DNA of 64,000 nt from Roseburia_C amylophila (GCF_025567465.1 NZ_JAOQKI010000002.1:1-64000); one strand, 5' to 3'. Counted from the first letter of the stretch, positions 24,557-34,520 are shown. Translations and numbers: made by a program. Notes: generated from the letters alone by a model not told the origin.

Positions 24557-24679
24557 TTTTGCTCCTTGCATAATTTCAAAACGAATCTTGCATTTTTACT
24601 CTTATTTTTCTTCATTTTTATACTTTTTTGGTTTCAAAATGACATTTGAGCTTTAAAATAATTCATTTCATCCTAAGAT

Positions 24680-24708
24680 ACCATACCTTAATTTTTGTCT
24701 TTTGACAA
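24680..24708 (-). promoter_or_regulatory. Probable rarA promoter
   Basis: Minus strand TTGTCA (24703-24708), 17-bp spacer, TATGGT (24680-24685). The rest of the AT-rich gap to 24779 shows nothing else. Confidence 0.6.
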
Positions 24709-24779
24709 GTCTATTCTGGTATTTTTTCTCGATTTTCCAGTGAAAACACACAAAAAATCCATTGAAACATTCTTTTTTC

Positions 24780-25475
24780 TCAAGGTAACTCAAATATCAG
24801 CTTATCTACCGTTACAAATTCATAACCCTGTGCCTGCAGCCGGTCAATAATCTCAAAGGCTGCCAGCATACTGCTGTCATAACCGTCATGTAATAAAATA
24901 ATATCACCATCTTTGACATCCGTCATTACTTTATTGACGACTTTTTCCTTATTCTGCACCTCCCAGTCCCTTGGGTCTACATCCCAGAGCACCTCTATCA
25001 TATTCATCTGACAGTCCAGATTCTTCTGGGTGCTTCCGAAAGGAGAACGCAAAAACTGCGGATATTCCCCGGTAATCTGATAAATGACATCATTGGTCTT
25101 TCGAATCTGCTCACAGGCATCTTTCTTCGATAAGATGCCAAGGTTCACATGGGTATAGGAATGGTTTCCTATGATATGCCCATCATCCTGAATTTTCTTT
25201 ATCAAATCCGGATATGCCTCTGCTTTCTCTCCGATTACAAAAAAGGTTGCTTTGACATTGCGCTCCTTCAGCCCTTCCAGTAAATCTTTCGTACATTCCG
25301 GGCTTGGTCCATCGTCAAATGTCAATGCAACCTCTTTTATTCCACTTGTTTTCTTTATATTCATGCTCTCTGCATTTACCAGATGATTGACACGGATCCG
25401 ACAGGCTCCGGCGGCAATTACCAATACCGCCAGTGCCAGATTCATCCATATCAATGCTTTTCGGATTCGACTCAT
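24780..25475 (-). CDS. Polysaccharide deacetylase (CE4 family)
   Basis: Membrane-anchored or secreted hydrolase of 231 aa; an N-terminal hydrophobic segment (ALIWMNLALAVLVIAAGACRI) precedes the NodB domain. Catalytic TFDDGPS is near residue 51, the metal-site motif HSYTH follows, then RSPFGS, and the LLHD motif near the C-terminus. Known relatives deacetylate peptidoglycan or chitin-like sugars. No strong RBS close to the chosen ATG, so the start may be off by some codons. It stands alone downstream of clpB. Confidence 0.9.
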   Translation of the reverse strand: MSRIRKALIWMNLALAVLVIAAGACRIRVNHLVNAESMNIKKTSGIKEVALTFDDGPSPECTKDLLEGLKERNVKATFFVIGEKAEAYPDLIKKIQDDGHIIGNHSYTHVNLGILSKKDACEQIRKTNDVIYQITGEYPQFLRSPFGSTQKNLDCQMNMIEVLWDVDPRDWEVQNKEKVVNKVMTDVKDGDIILLHDGYDSSMLAAFEIIDRLQAQGYEFVTVDKLIFELP

Positions 25476-25552
25476 TTTACACCGTTACTTTTCTGCTCTC
25501 CTGACAATATATGCAGCAACTGCATTTCTTATTATGTCAGGCTTGAACCATT

Positions 25553-28147
25553 TCAGGCGGTCGCCGGTTTTGCGCTGGCAGTCAGTTCTCCATCGGTAAG
25601 GTCGATAAGAATGGTATCTCCCTCTCTGACTTTATCTGCAAGAATCAATTTTGCTGCCAATGTCTCCACATATTTCTGCAGGAAACGTTTCAGTGGTCTT
25701 GCACCATATACCGGGTCATAACCTTTCTCGGTAATATAATCCTCGGCAGCCTTGGTCAGTTCCACTTTCAGTTCACGGTCTGCAAGACGTTTATTCAGAT
25801 CTTCCATCAGTAACTTGATAATGTTGCCGATGTTGTCTTTGGTCAGCGGCTTGAACATAATGATTTCATCCAGACGGTTTAAAAATTCCGGCCGGAAGTT
25901 ACCCTTCAGTTCTTCCATGACAGCTTCTTCTGCTTCCGGACGAATCTCGCCATTTTCGTCAATGCCCTCCAGCAGATGCATGGAGCCTAAGTTAGAAGTC
26001 ATGATAATAATGGTATTCTTAAAGTCTACGGTACGTCCCTGGGAATCAGTAATTCGTCCGTCATCCAGTACCTGAAGCAGTACATTAAAGACATCCGGAT
26101 GTGCTTTTTCCACCTCATCAAAGAGGACTACGGAATACGGTTTCCGGCGGACTGCCTCCGTCAGCTGACCACCTTCATCATAGCCCACATATCCAGGAGG
26201 TGCTCCAATCAGACGGGAGACGGAATATTTCTCCATATACTCGCTCATATCGAGACGGACCATATTAGATTCATCATCGAAAAGGCAGCTTGCTAATGCT
26301 TTGGCAAGCTCTGTCTTACCTACACCGGTTGGTCCTAAGAACAGGAAAGAACCGATTGGCTTGCTCGGGTCTTTGATTCCGGCTTTGGAACGGATGATTG
26401 CTTCTGTTACCTTGGTAACGCCCTCGTCCTGTCCAATGACACGTTTATGCAGTTCTTCATCAAGGTGCAGTGTCTTATTTCGTTCGCTCTCAGTCAGTTT
26501 TGCTACCGGGATTCCGGTCCAGCGGGAGATAATCTTTGCGATTTCTTCTTCGCTGACACTTTCATGTACCAGTGATAAATCTTCACCTTTGACTTTCTCT
26601 TCTTCAATTTCCAACTGCTGCTGTAACTGCGGCAGCTTACCATATTTTAATTCTGCCGCTTTATTTAAATCATAGCTCTGCTCTGCCTGCTGGATTTCAT
26701 TTTTCAGGCTTTCCAAATCCTCACGCAGCTTCTGGACTTTCTCTACGGATTTCTTTTCATTGTCCCACTGTGCCTTCTTATTCTGGAACTCACTCCGAAG
26801 CTCTGCTAACTCTTTCTGTAAGTCTGCCAGACGCTCCTGGCTCAGACGGTCATCCTCTTTTTTCAATGCAGTCTCTTCAATCTCTAACTGCATGACACGA
26901 CGGTTCAGTTCGTCTAACTCGGTTGGCATGGAATCAAGCTCTGTCTTAATCAGTGCACAGGCTTCATCCACCAGGTCAATTGCCTTATCCGGTAAGAACC
27001 GGTCTGAGATATAACGGTTCGAAAGCACTGCTGCGGAAACCAGTGCACTATCAGTAATCTTTACTCCATGGAATACTTCATACCTCTCCTTTAATCCACG
27101 CAGGATAGAAATAGTATCTTCTACCGTTGGTTCGTCTACCATAACCGGCTGGAATCTTCGTTCCAATGCGGCATCCTTTTCAATGTATTCCCGGTACTCA
27201 TCCAATGTGGTAGCACCGATACAATGCAGTTCTCCACGGGCAAGCATTGGTTTTAAAAGCTGTCCGGCATCCATGGCTCCATCGGTTTTTCCTGCACCGA
27301 CAATGGTATGCAGCTCATCGATAAAGAGGATAATCTGTCCTTCGGATTTCTTTACTTCATCCAATACTGCTTTCAGACGTTCCTCAAATTCACCACGGTA
27401 TTTTGCTCCGGCTACCAATGCACCCATATCCAGTGCAAAGAGCTTCTTATCCTTTAATCCTTCCGGAACATCACCACGTACAATCCGTTGTGCCAGTCCC
27501 TCTACAACTGCGGTTTTACCTACACCGGGTTCGCCAATCAGTACCGGATTGTTTTTCGTCTTACGGGACAAAATTCGCACTACATTCCGGATTTCTGCAT
27601 CTCGTCCGATGACCGGATCCAGCTTCTGGTCTCTCGCCCTCTCTACCATATCATAACCATATTTATTTAAGGTATCATAAGTAGCTTCCGGATTATCGGA
27701 GGTCACACGCTGGTTGCCACGCACCGTAGACAGTGCCTGCAGGAAACGGTCTCTTGTAATACCATATTCCTTAAAAATTTCCTTTAATGCAGGGTTCGGA
27801 TATTTTAACAAGGATAAAAACAGATGCTCTACGGAGACATAATCATCTCCCATCTGCTTTGCCTCATCCTCTGCACTAATCAATACCTTATTCAATGCCT
27901 GGCCGACATAAACCTGGCCGCCGGACACCTTGGTTCTTGCTTCCAGATGGCGGATTGCATTGTCTACAAAATGCTCCTTCTGGATTTCCATTTTCTCAAT
28001 CAGTTTTAAAATCAGTCCATCTTCCTGCTGCAGTAATGCCACTAAAAGATGTTCCTGCTCGATTTCCTGATTGCCATATTCATATGCTAATTTTTCGCAA
28101 TCCTGGATTGCTTCCATTGACTTCTGTGTAAATTTCTGAATGTTCAT
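25553..28147 (-). CDS. clpB: ClpB disaggregase
   Basis: Hsp100 chaperone of 864 aa that extracts proteins from aggregates with DnaK. Domains in order: Clp_N repeats (~1-145), AAA-1 with Walker A GEPGVGKT (~200), the ClpB-specific middle coiled coil (~400-520, rich in Glu/Leu/Lys), AAA-2 with Walker A GPTGVGKT (~600), and a C-terminal D2 small domain. The start at 28147 follows GAGGTG by 7 nt. A CIRCE element overlaps its promoter, so HrcA control is expected. hrcA and dnaK are not in the window. Confidence 0.96.
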   Translation of the reverse strand: MNIQKFTQKSMEAIQDCEKLAYEYGNQEIEQEHLLVALLQQEDGLILKLIEKMEIQKEHFVDNAIRHLEARTKVSGGQVYVGQALNKVLISAEDEAKQMGDDYVSVEHLFLSLLKYPNPALKEIFKEYGITRDRFLQALSTVRGNQRVTSDNPEATYDTLNKYGYDMVERARDQKLDPVIGRDAEIRNVVRILSRKTKNNPVLIGEPGVGKTAVVEGLAQRIVRGDVPEGLKDKKLFALDMGALVAGAKYRGEFEERLKAVLDEVKKSEGQIILFIDELHTIVGAGKTDGAMDAGQLLKPMLARGELHCIGATTLDEYREYIEKDAALERRFQPVMVDEPTVEDTISILRGLKERYEVFHGVKITDSALVSAAVLSNRYISDRFLPDKAIDLVDEACALIKTELDSMPTELDELNRRVMQLEIEETALKKEDDRLSQERLADLQKELAELRSEFQNKKAQWDNEKKSVEKVQKLREDLESLKNEIQQAEQSYDLNKAAELKYGKLPQLQQQLEIEEEKVKGEDLSLVHESVSEEEIAKIISRWTGIPVAKLTESERNKTLHLDEELHKRVIGQDEGVTKVTEAIIRSKAGIKDPSKPIGSFLFLGPTGVGKTELAKALASCLFDDESNMVRLDMSEYMEKYSVSRLIGAPPGYVGYDEGGQLTEAVRRKPYSVVLFDEVEKAHPDVFNVLLQVLDDGRITDSQGRTVDFKNTIIIMTSNLGSMHLLEGIDENGEIRPEAEEAVMEELKGNFRPEFLNRLDEIIMFKPLTKDNIGNIIKLLMEDLNKRLADRELKVELTKAAEDYITEKGYDPVYGARPLKRFLQKYVETLAAKLILADKVREGDTILIDLTDGELTASAKPATA

Positions 28148-28210
28148 ATCTTTCACCTCATTTCCCACTGTGCTATGAACGAATTCCTGTTATTTCTGTT
28201 TCCAAGCATA

Positions 28211-28253
28211 AATATAGCACGCATTATTAGCACTGTCAAGAGGTGAGTGCTAA
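28211..28253 (-). promoter_or_regulatory. clpB promoter with CIRCE operator
   Basis: CIRCE at 28227-28253: TTAGCACTG-N9-GAGTGCTAA, one mismatch from consensus. It overlaps minus-strand TTGACA (28234-28239), with a 17-bp spacer and TATATT (28211-28216). HrcA repression is the established meaning of this site. Confidence 0.92.
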
Positions 28254-28294
28254 AATTTTCAGACAATTTTTGTTAATTTATATTTTTCTTATAT

Positions 28295-29875
28295 TTAAAA
28301 GGAATTCAGCAGTCCTTTCAGCCCTTCCTCTTTATAAACGCCCTTATAATATGCAACTTCATCTTTTATCATCTCATCAATCACCTGCATTCCAAGAAGT
28401 TCCACCGGTGCCTTATCATCTGTAAGAATATAATCGCCCTTTTCATAGGAAACGGTATCTGCCAATACCTCTGTCATCATTCCCTTTAACTCCTGATTTT
28501 CAAGCTTGGAAATGTTGTTAGAAAGATTCTTTAAAATTTCTCCATTGTCGGATGCAAACAGTTCCCGGTTTGTAGAGCCTGCCACATCCACAGTATATTC
28601 TGTTCCAAATACACTTCCTATGGTGTCGGAAAGATACTGGTTAATATTTCCTTCTTTCTGCCCACGCATGTTCATATTCACCACCATTACGCCATTTTCA
28701 TTTAAATGCTCTTTTACCAGCGTAAAAAATTCAACGGAAGACATCTGAAACGGAATCGTAATATCCTGATAAGCATCTACCATAATGACATCGTATTTCT
28801 TATCGGATGCATTTAAAAATGCTCTTCCATCATAAGTCGTTACCGGCACATCCTCCGAAAGTGAAAAATACTGTCTGGAAAGCTTTGTAATCTTCTCATC
28901 AATTTCAACACCTTCCACATTCATATCTCCAAAATATTTCCGGCACTGGGTTGCATAAGTACCGGTTCCCATTCCAAGAATCAGCACATCCATGTCTGAT
29001 ATTTCTTTGTCTTTTAACATAAGCGGTGCCGCCATGGCATAATCATAATACATGCCGGTCAGTTCATCCTGCTTCATATACACAGACTGCACACCGAATA
29101 ACACATTGGTGGATAAGGACACCTTGTCCTGATTTTCGTATACCTGAAGATAGTTATATACGGATTCCCCCTCATAGGTCAGATTATTTTCCCAGAATGC
29201 AAATGAGTCGGAATATCCAAACCCGCAGCACAGTGCAAATATCAGAATAGATGCAACTATTTTCTTCTTTCCGGTATGCGCATTGATAAAATATACGATG
29301 GATAATGCCAGTAAAATTCCCGCAAAGATAAGAAATGTAACGGATGTTCCTACTGCCGGAATTGTCACAAAGGTTGGGATAAAGGTTCCAATGATGCTTC
29401 CGATGGTGTTAAATGCCCCTAAGGTACCTACTGTCTTTCCGTTGTCATCTAAATTATCAACAGAATATTTTACCAGGGATGGTGTTACCGTTCCCAACAG
29501 AAACAGCGGAAATACGAAAATTACCATGCAGGCTGCAAAAGCTGCAATAATCAGGAAATTATTATTTACCGCAAAGATTAAAAGGGCTGATATTCCTATG
29601 ATAATATATTTTCCCACTACCGGAATTAATGCAATCCAGATTGCGGCAATGATAATTCTTCCATACAGTTTATCCGGGTTCGGTGATTTGTCTGCCGTCC
29701 TTCCGCCATAAATATTTCCCAATGCCATGGCAATCATAATGGTTCCGATAATGATTGTCCAGACTATCTGGGAAGAACTAAAATATGGTGCAAGTAATCT
29801 GCTTGCACCTAACTCTACTGCCATCACTGACATTCCTGCAAAAAATTCCGTCAAATACAAAAATAACTTTTTCAT
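28295..29875 (-). CDS. Fused MFS-type / spermidine-synthase-like membrane protein
   Basis: Protein of 526 aa with an N-terminal half of about seven or eight membrane segments (AVELGASRLLAPYFSSSQIVWT at the start) and a cytosolic C-terminal half resembling spermidine synthases: LGMGTGTYATQCRKYFGDMNVEGVEIDEKI, then TYDGRAFL and the MVDAYQD acidic site. Spermidine synthases transfer aminopropyl groups, but fused members are biochemically uncharacterised, so the actual substrate is unknown. ATG at 29875 is preferred over a GTG two codons earlier, because GAGG lies 5 nt from it. It overlaps no neighbour and follows the phosphoesterase gene by 11 bp. Confidence 0.83.
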   Translation of the reverse strand: MKKLFLYLTEFFAGMSVMAVELGASRLLAPYFSSSQIVWTIIIGTIMIAMALGNIYGGRTADKSPNPDKLYGRIIIAAIWIALIPVVGKYIIIGISALLIFAVNNNFLIIAAFAACMVIFVFPLFLLGTVTPSLVKYSVDNLDDNGKTVGTLGAFNTIGSIIGTFIPTFVTIPAVGTSVTFLIFAGILLALSIVYFINAHTGKKKIVASILIFALCCGFGYSDSFAFWENNLTYEGESVYNYLQVYENQDKVSLSTNVLFGVQSVYMKQDELTGMYYDYAMAAPLMLKDKEISDMDVLILGMGTGTYATQCRKYFGDMNVEGVEIDEKITKLSRQYFSLSEDVPVTTYDGRAFLNASDKKYDVIMVDAYQDITIPFQMSSVEFFTLVKEHLNENGVMVVNMNMRGQKEGNINQYLSDTIGSVFGTEYTVDVAGSTNRELFASDNGEILKNLSNNISKLENQELKGMMTEVLADTVSYEKGDYILTDDKAPVELLGMQVIDEMIKDEVAYYKGVYKEEGLKGLLNSF

Positions 29876-29886
29876 ATACACCTCTT

Positions 29887-31002
29887 TTATTTTCTTTCAA
29901 TATCAATCATAAGATACTCCGACTTACATCCCGTTTTAAACTTAATCGCCCAGTCGGAAATTCCTGATGTTACAATAAAATTCGTATTTTCTCTCTGCTC
30001 ATATCCATAGACACGGTCATCCGGTGTCATTTTCGTAAGATTCTCAATGGTCATCAGCGGGAATAGCTGTCCACCGTGGGTATGTCCGGAAAGAACCAGA
30101 TCCACATTGACATTCTGCTGCGCTGCATAATCCTGTGGCTGATGGTCTAATACAATGGAGAATTTATCCGGATCAAGGTTTGCCGTCAGTTCTTCCATTG
30201 TGGCTCTTTTTTCTGCATATTCTTCGGATTTATCCTGTCTTCCTATTATATAGAATTTATCCGCAATCAGTTCTACCTCATCCTGCAGAACATGTACCTG
30301 ATTTTTTTCTAATTCCACTATCAAATCATTTCCATCATAGCCCCGGTATTCCGGCGGATAATATCCTTTATCATGATTTCCAAAGACATAATATACACCA
30401 TAAGTCGTATCAAGCTCTCCTAATGCTTTGCAGCAGGCTATCATATCTTCTTTTGTCGTATCATCATCCACAAAGTCTCCCACAATCAGAACCACATCCG
30501 GGTGCTGCTCCTCTATGGTTTTCATATGCTCGGCAAAGCCTTCCCCATGAAAAGTTGTCCCTACATGGGAATCTGCAAATACTGCCACCCGAAGGCTTCC
30601 TACTTCCTTATCCGTCTGAATCTGATAGTCCGTCTCCCATACATGATGTGCCAGATACCAGCCGCTTCCAAGATATCCTATGGTAAATACAAGTGCCACA
30701 GCTCCGGCATAATATCTTTTCAAAGATCTCTTCCGGCGTTTTTTTATCAGTGCAAAAATTCCGTCACTGATAAGCCAGAATATAATCAGATGCATAATGC
30801 ATACTATAGCATTCATCGAACCCCACGCTACCCAGAGTATTACGGTGATTCCACATACCAAAACCGCACTAATTAGGATGCGCAGCCACTTTTTTCCTTT
30901 TGTTATTTTATTCAGGAAACCAAATTTTCCAATCCGGTTTATCAGATAGATGATTCCTGCAAACGCACTGAAAAACAGTACTATCATTAGTATTGCCCAC
31001 AT
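29887..31002 (-). CDS. Membrane-anchored metallophosphoesterase
   Basis: Calcineurin-like phosphoesterase of 371 aa. Four N-terminal hydrophobic segments (~1-125), then an extracytoplasmic or cytoplasmic catalytic domain with metal ligands in FADSHVG, GDFVDDD, GNHDKG, and SGHTHGGQLFP. The layout resembles YaeI/YkuE-type enzymes, some of which act on UDP-linked lipid A precursors or lipids; its own substrate is not known. RBS GAGG. Upstream of the spermidine-synthase-like gene in a likely operon. Confidence 0.88.
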   Translation of the reverse strand: MWAILMIVLFFSAFAGIIYLINRIGKFGFLNKITKGKKWLRILISAVLVCGITVILWVAWGSMNAIVCIMHLIIFWLISDGIFALIKKRRKRSLKRYYAGAVALVFTIGYLGSGWYLAHHVWETDYQIQTDKEVGSLRVAVFADSHVGTTFHGEGFAEHMKTIEEQHPDVVLIVGDFVDDDTTKEDMIACCKALGELDTTYGVYYVFGNHDKGYYPPEYRGYDGNDLIVELEKNQVHVLQDEVELIADKFYIIGRQDKSEEYAEKRATMEELTANLDPDKFSIVLDHQPQDYAAQQNVNVDLVLSGHTHGGQLFPLMTIENLTKMTPDDRVYGYEQRENTNFIVTSGISDWAIKFKTGCKSEYLMIDIERK

Positions 31003-31061
31003 CTTTTAAATCCTCATTCCATCCTTTTTATTCATTATCTGTTTATCCGTCTATCATTCAT

Positions 31062-32111
31062 CTACTCATTTATCTGTTTAATCAATTTTATCAGCTCATC
31101 CACGTCTTCCATTGTCGTTGCCCAACTGGTTGCAAAACGAATTACCGTATGCGTCTCATCCTTTTTCTCCCAGAAGCTGAATTCAACTTTTTGCGCAAGC
31201 TTTTCCATAAATGCATTGTCTACCACACAAAATACCTGATTGGTGGGAGCATCCAGATAAAGCTCAATTCCATTTTCCTTTAAGCCTTCCCGAATCTTAT
31301 CTGCCGCTGCAATTGCCGGCTCTCCGATATGCTCATACAAATCATTTTCAAATAAGACATCAAACTGGATGCCAAGTATCCGTCCCTTAGCAAGCAGTGC
31401 TCCATGCTGTTTTACAATGGTAAAGAAATGCGGAATAAGTCCTGGCTTCGGAAATACCACTGCCTCTCCAAACAATGCACCGCATTTTGTTCCTCCGATA
31501 TAAAAGGCATCGCAGCATGCTGCAATATCTTCTAATGTCACATCATTCGCCGAACATGCCAGTGCATAAGCCAGTCTTGCTCCATCTAAATAAAGTGGAA
31601 TACCATTGCTGCGGCATACTTTACTTAATGCTTCTAATTCCTGCCGGTTATATAAGGTTCCATATTCTGTCGGCTGGGAAATGTATACCATTCCCGGCAT
31701 CACCATATGATCACGGTTGCCATCCTCTTTAAATGTATTTAAGACTTCTTCTACCTTTTCTGCGCTGATTTTTCCGTCTGTCTGCGGAATCGTCAATACT
31801 TTATGTCCACCCGCTTCAATAGCTCCTGCCTCATGGGAACTGACATGTCCGGTCTCTGCCGCAATCACTCCCTGACAGGATGCTAACAGGGCACCAATTA
31901 CCGTGGCATTGGTCTGCGTTCCTCCCACCAGAAAATGCACCTCTGCCTCCGGTGCATTGCAAGCCTTCCGAATCTTTTCCCTTGCAGTTTCCGAATATTC
32001 ATCCAGTCCGTATCCGGCACTTTTTATCAGATTTGTCTCCGCTAACTTCTTGAGAATTGCCGGATGAGCTCCTTCCATATAATCACTTGCAAACGCTAAC
32101 TGTGCTGCCAT
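31062..32111 (-). CDS. ltaE: Low-specificity threonine aldolase-like PLP enzyme
   Basis: PLP enzyme of 349 aa that cleaves threonine or related beta-hydroxy amino acids to glycine and an aldehyde. The GLDEYSETAREKI segment near the start and PLP-lysine in YIGGTKCGA near residue 205 support the aldolase group. FLVGGTQTNATVIGALL gives the phosphate-binding region. Several enzymes of the beta-eliminating lyase family look alike, so specificity is inferred. GAGAGG lies 10 nt upstream of the start. Confidence 0.85.
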   Translation of the reverse strand: MAAQLAFASDYMEGAHPAILKKLAETNLIKSAGYGLDEYSETAREKIRKACNAPEAEVHFLVGGTQTNATVIGALLASCQGVIAAETGHVSSHEAGAIEAGGHKVLTIPQTDGKISAEKVEEVLNTFKEDGNRDHMVMPGMVYISQPTEYGTLYNRQELEALSKVCRSNGIPLYLDGARLAYALACSANDVTLEDIAACCDAFYIGGTKCGALFGEAVVFPKPGLIPHFFTIVKQHGALLAKGRILGIQFDVLFENDLYEHIGEPAIAAADKIREGLKENGIELYLDAPTNQVFCVVDNAFMEKLAQKVEFSFWEKKDETHTVIRFATSWATTMEDVDELIKLIKQINE

Positions 32112-32132
32112 TTTTCTTTTCCTCTCTCTATT

Positions 32133-33212
32133 CTATACTGACATAGATTCTTCTTCTATGATTTTTCCTACTTCCTCCGGTTTGATTTCCACAATCTCTG
32201 CTATCTGTTCTAAGGTATAGCCCTTCCTGTGCATATTGGTAATTACTTTTTTATTTGTTTCTCTTAATGTCTTTTCTGCAGCCTTTTCTGCTGCTCTTTC
32301 TTCTATTCCTTCACTCAGATTACACATCAGGTTCACTTCCTCTCTCAATTCTTCACTTACCGGAATCTGATATTCCAGTTCTATTATATTTAATTTTTCT
32401 TCTGCTTCTATTTCATTTGACAAAAGTGTGCTTATCAGCCGATGCAGCTCATAGCGTTTCTCTCTTTTGGGAACTTCATTTGTTACACCAAGCAATACAA
32501 TATTCAAAAGGTCTATATTTCCTTCCCAGTCATATTCATTTACGATATCTTCTTTCATCAGATGAATATAACTCAGCGAATTCATATCCATATTCATGCA
32601 AATCCAGATACTAAATACCCGTTTTATGTCATCATAATCCGAATGCCAAAAATCACGTTCCTTTTGGGATGAAATAAGCCTGCTTACATAGAATATCGCC
32701 CGGTTCAATATTTTATATGTAACAGGTTTGTTCTTCTGAGCTTCAATATTTACTATAATTTGAGAAATTCCATCTCTCATGCGCACATAAAAAACAATAT
32801 CAAACCTGACCGTTCCTTCATTTATTTCTGCATTTTCTGAATTAAATCCGCCAATATGTCCTGCCATATCGCTTGCATTTGTAAGTCCCGGTTCTATGGG
32901 CACAACACCAACCTGTGGTTCTCCTTCAATATACGGTATCACATCCTTGGGATTCATACCTTTAAATTCATCCACAGTATTCACCAAAATATGCGCCAGA
33001 ATACTTTTTTGTCCTAAGAGTCTTTTGGCACATTCATCATATTGTGCCCGATTTCTTGCAGCTTTTACTGCATTTGTAATTTCGCTGTTCAGATTAATAG
33101 CCTCCTTTGTTTCCGATTCCTCTCTCAAACCCTTCACAAAGTATGCTCTATTGAATATCAATCCAATTTCATTATACGGTTCCATCCTATCAGACGCAAA
33201 TAAATTTTTCAT
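32133..33212 (-). CDS. Rpn/PD-(D/E)XK nuclease family protein
   Basis: Protein of 359 aa of the Rpn (transposase_31-like) group, which are recombination-promoting nucleases often near mobile or repeated loci. The PD-(D/E)XK core is seen as FDIVFYVRMRDG followed by IIVNIEAQK, giving the Asp and Glu-x-Gln pair. A Glu/Lys-rich helical C-terminus carries a small HTH-like stretch (MHRKGYTLEQIAEIVEIKPEEVG), common in the family. Start at 33212 uses GGGAG, which lies in the 3' arm of the upstream gene's terminator hairpin. Confidence 0.85.
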   Translation of the reverse strand: MKNLFASDRMEPYNEIGLIFNRAYFVKGLREESETKEAINLNSEITNAVKAARNRAQYDECAKRLLGQKSILAHILVNTVDEFKGMNPKDVIPYIEGEPQVGVVPIEPGLTNASDMAGHIGGFNSENAEINEGTVRFDIVFYVRMRDGISQIIVNIEAQKNKPVTYKILNRAIFYVSRLISSQKERDFWHSDYDDIKRVFSIWICMNMDMNSLSYIHLMKEDIVNEYDWEGNIDLLNIVLLGVTNEVPKREKRYELHRLISTLLSNEIEAEEKLNIIELEYQIPVSEELREEVNLMCNLSEGIEERAAEKAAEKTLRETNKKVITNMHRKGYTLEQIAEIVEIKPEEVGKIIEEESMSV

Positions 33213-33253
33213 AAAGAACTCCCGGAACATCGTTTTTCCGATGCTCCGGGAGT
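33209..33253 (-). terminator. Terminator of the Fe-alcohol dehydrogenase gene; contains Rpn RBS
   Basis: Minus strand ACTCCCGGA-GCATCG / CGATG-TTCCGGGAGT stem, loop about 5 nt, followed by TCTTTA. The GGGAG in its 3' arm is the only RBS of the following Rpn-family gene, so folding would hide it. Confidence 0.75.
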
Positions 33254-33295
33254 CTGTTATCTTTTTCTTCTATCATATATTTTCCAAGCTTCTGA

Positions 33296-34441
33296 TTACA
33301 TCAGTTTACGGAATAAAGCTTTCAAATCCTCTACATTTGTATCCTTTGGATTGCCCGGTGCACAGGCATCAGCAAAAGCGGATTCTGCAAGGAATTCTAA
33401 GTCTTCTTCCTTTAATGCCTCTAATTTTGTTGGAATTCCAACATCTACAGATAACTGCTGTACCGCATCAATGGCTGCCTTTCTGTATTCTTCTACAGAC
33501 ATATCATCAACGCCTTTTACACCCATTGCTCTTGCAATCTCACGATATTTCTCACCAGTGCATTCTGCGTTGTATTCCATTACGATTGGAAGCATCATTG
33601 CACAGGCAACTCCATGTGGAGTATCATATACAGCACCTAATGTATGTGCCATGGAATGTGCAATTCCAAGTCCTACATTAGAAAATCCCATTCCTGCAAT
33701 ATACTGTCCTAATGCCATTCCTTCACGGCCTTCTTTTTCATTGGCAACTGCACTTCTTAAAGATCTGCTGATAATTTCAATCGCTTTCAAATGAAACATA
33801 TCAGTCATTTCCCATGCAGCCTTTGTAGTATATCCTTCAATGGCATGTGTCAGTGCATCCATTCCGGTGGAAGCAGTCAGTCCCTTTGGCATAGATGACA
33901 TCATCTCCGGGTCAATTACTGCGATAACCGGCATATCATGCGGGTCTACACATACAAATTTTCTCTTACGCTCTACATCTGTAATTACATAGTTAATGGT
34001 AACTTCTGCTGCAGTTCCGGCTGTTGTCGGTACAGCAATAATCGGAACACAAGGCTTCTTTGTCGGAGCTACACCCTCTAAGCTTCTGACATCCTCAAAT
34101 TCCGGATTTGCAATAATGATACCAATTGCTTTTGATGTATCCATAGAAGAACCACCACCAATTGCAATGATATAATCTGCTTTTGATGCTTTAAATGCTT
34201 CCACACCATGCTGTACGTTCTGAATGGTAGGATTTGCCTTAATATCTGAATAGATTTCATAAGCAAGTCCTGCTTCATCCAATACATCGGTTACTTTGGA
34301 TGTTACACCAAACTTAATCAAATCCGGGTCGGAACAGACAAATGCTTTCTTAAATGCTCTTGCCTTTGCCTCGTTTGCGATTTCTTTAATTGCTCCTGCA
34401 CCATGGTAGGAAGTCTCATTTAACATAATTCTGTTTGCCAT
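33296..34441 (-). CDS. Iron-containing alcohol dehydrogenase
   Basis: Group III, Fe-dependent dehydrogenase of 381 aa, NAD(P)-linked. GGGSSMDTSKAIG gives the nucleotide-binding motif, and the metal site is made of Asp and His in AVIDPEMM, GMDALTHAIEGY, MAHTLGAVYDTPHGVACAMMLP. Start at 34441 follows AAAGGAG; a longer frame upstream lacks an RBS. Whether it makes ethanol, butanol, propanediol or lactaldehyde products is not clear. A TetR-family regulator is encoded just upstream on the same strand. Confidence 0.93.
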   Translation of the reverse strand: MANRIMLNETSYHGAGAIKEIANEAKARAFKKAFVCSDPDLIKFGVTSKVTDVLDEAGLAYEIYSDIKANPTIQNVQHGVEAFKASKADYIIAIGGGSSMDTSKAIGIIIANPEFEDVRSLEGVAPTKKPCVPIIAVPTTAGTAAEVTINYVITDVERKRKFVCVDPHDMPVIAVIDPEMMSSMPKGLTASTGMDALTHAIEGYTTKAAWEMTDMFHLKAIEIISRSLRSAVANEKEGREGMALGQYIAGMGFSNVGLGIAHSMAHTLGAVYDTPHGVACAMMLPIVMEYNAECTGEKYREIARAMGVKGVDDMSVEEYRKAAIDAVQQLSVDVGIPTKLEALKEEDLEFLAESAFADACAPGNPKDTNVEDLKALFRKLM

Positions 34442-34508
34442 TTTATCTTCTCCTTTGTCCTTTATTGATACCTCTATTTTACCAATGAAAAAGACAAATA
34501 GAAAGTTA

Positions 34509-34520
34509 CAAAAAGGCAAC
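34509..34520 (-). promoter_or_regulatory. GTTGCCTTTTTG motif upstream of alcohol dehydrogenase
   Basis: GTTGCCTTTTTG on the minus strand, shared with the tetR promoter (35213-35223). Possibly a common regulator site, but the motif overlaps the -35 there and may be chance. Confidence 0.35.

Noticed and set aside
27183..27656. Plus-strand open frame of 157 codons opposite clpB
   Set aside because: Antisense shadow of conserved clpB; Ser/Pro-rich composition expected for the opposite strand.
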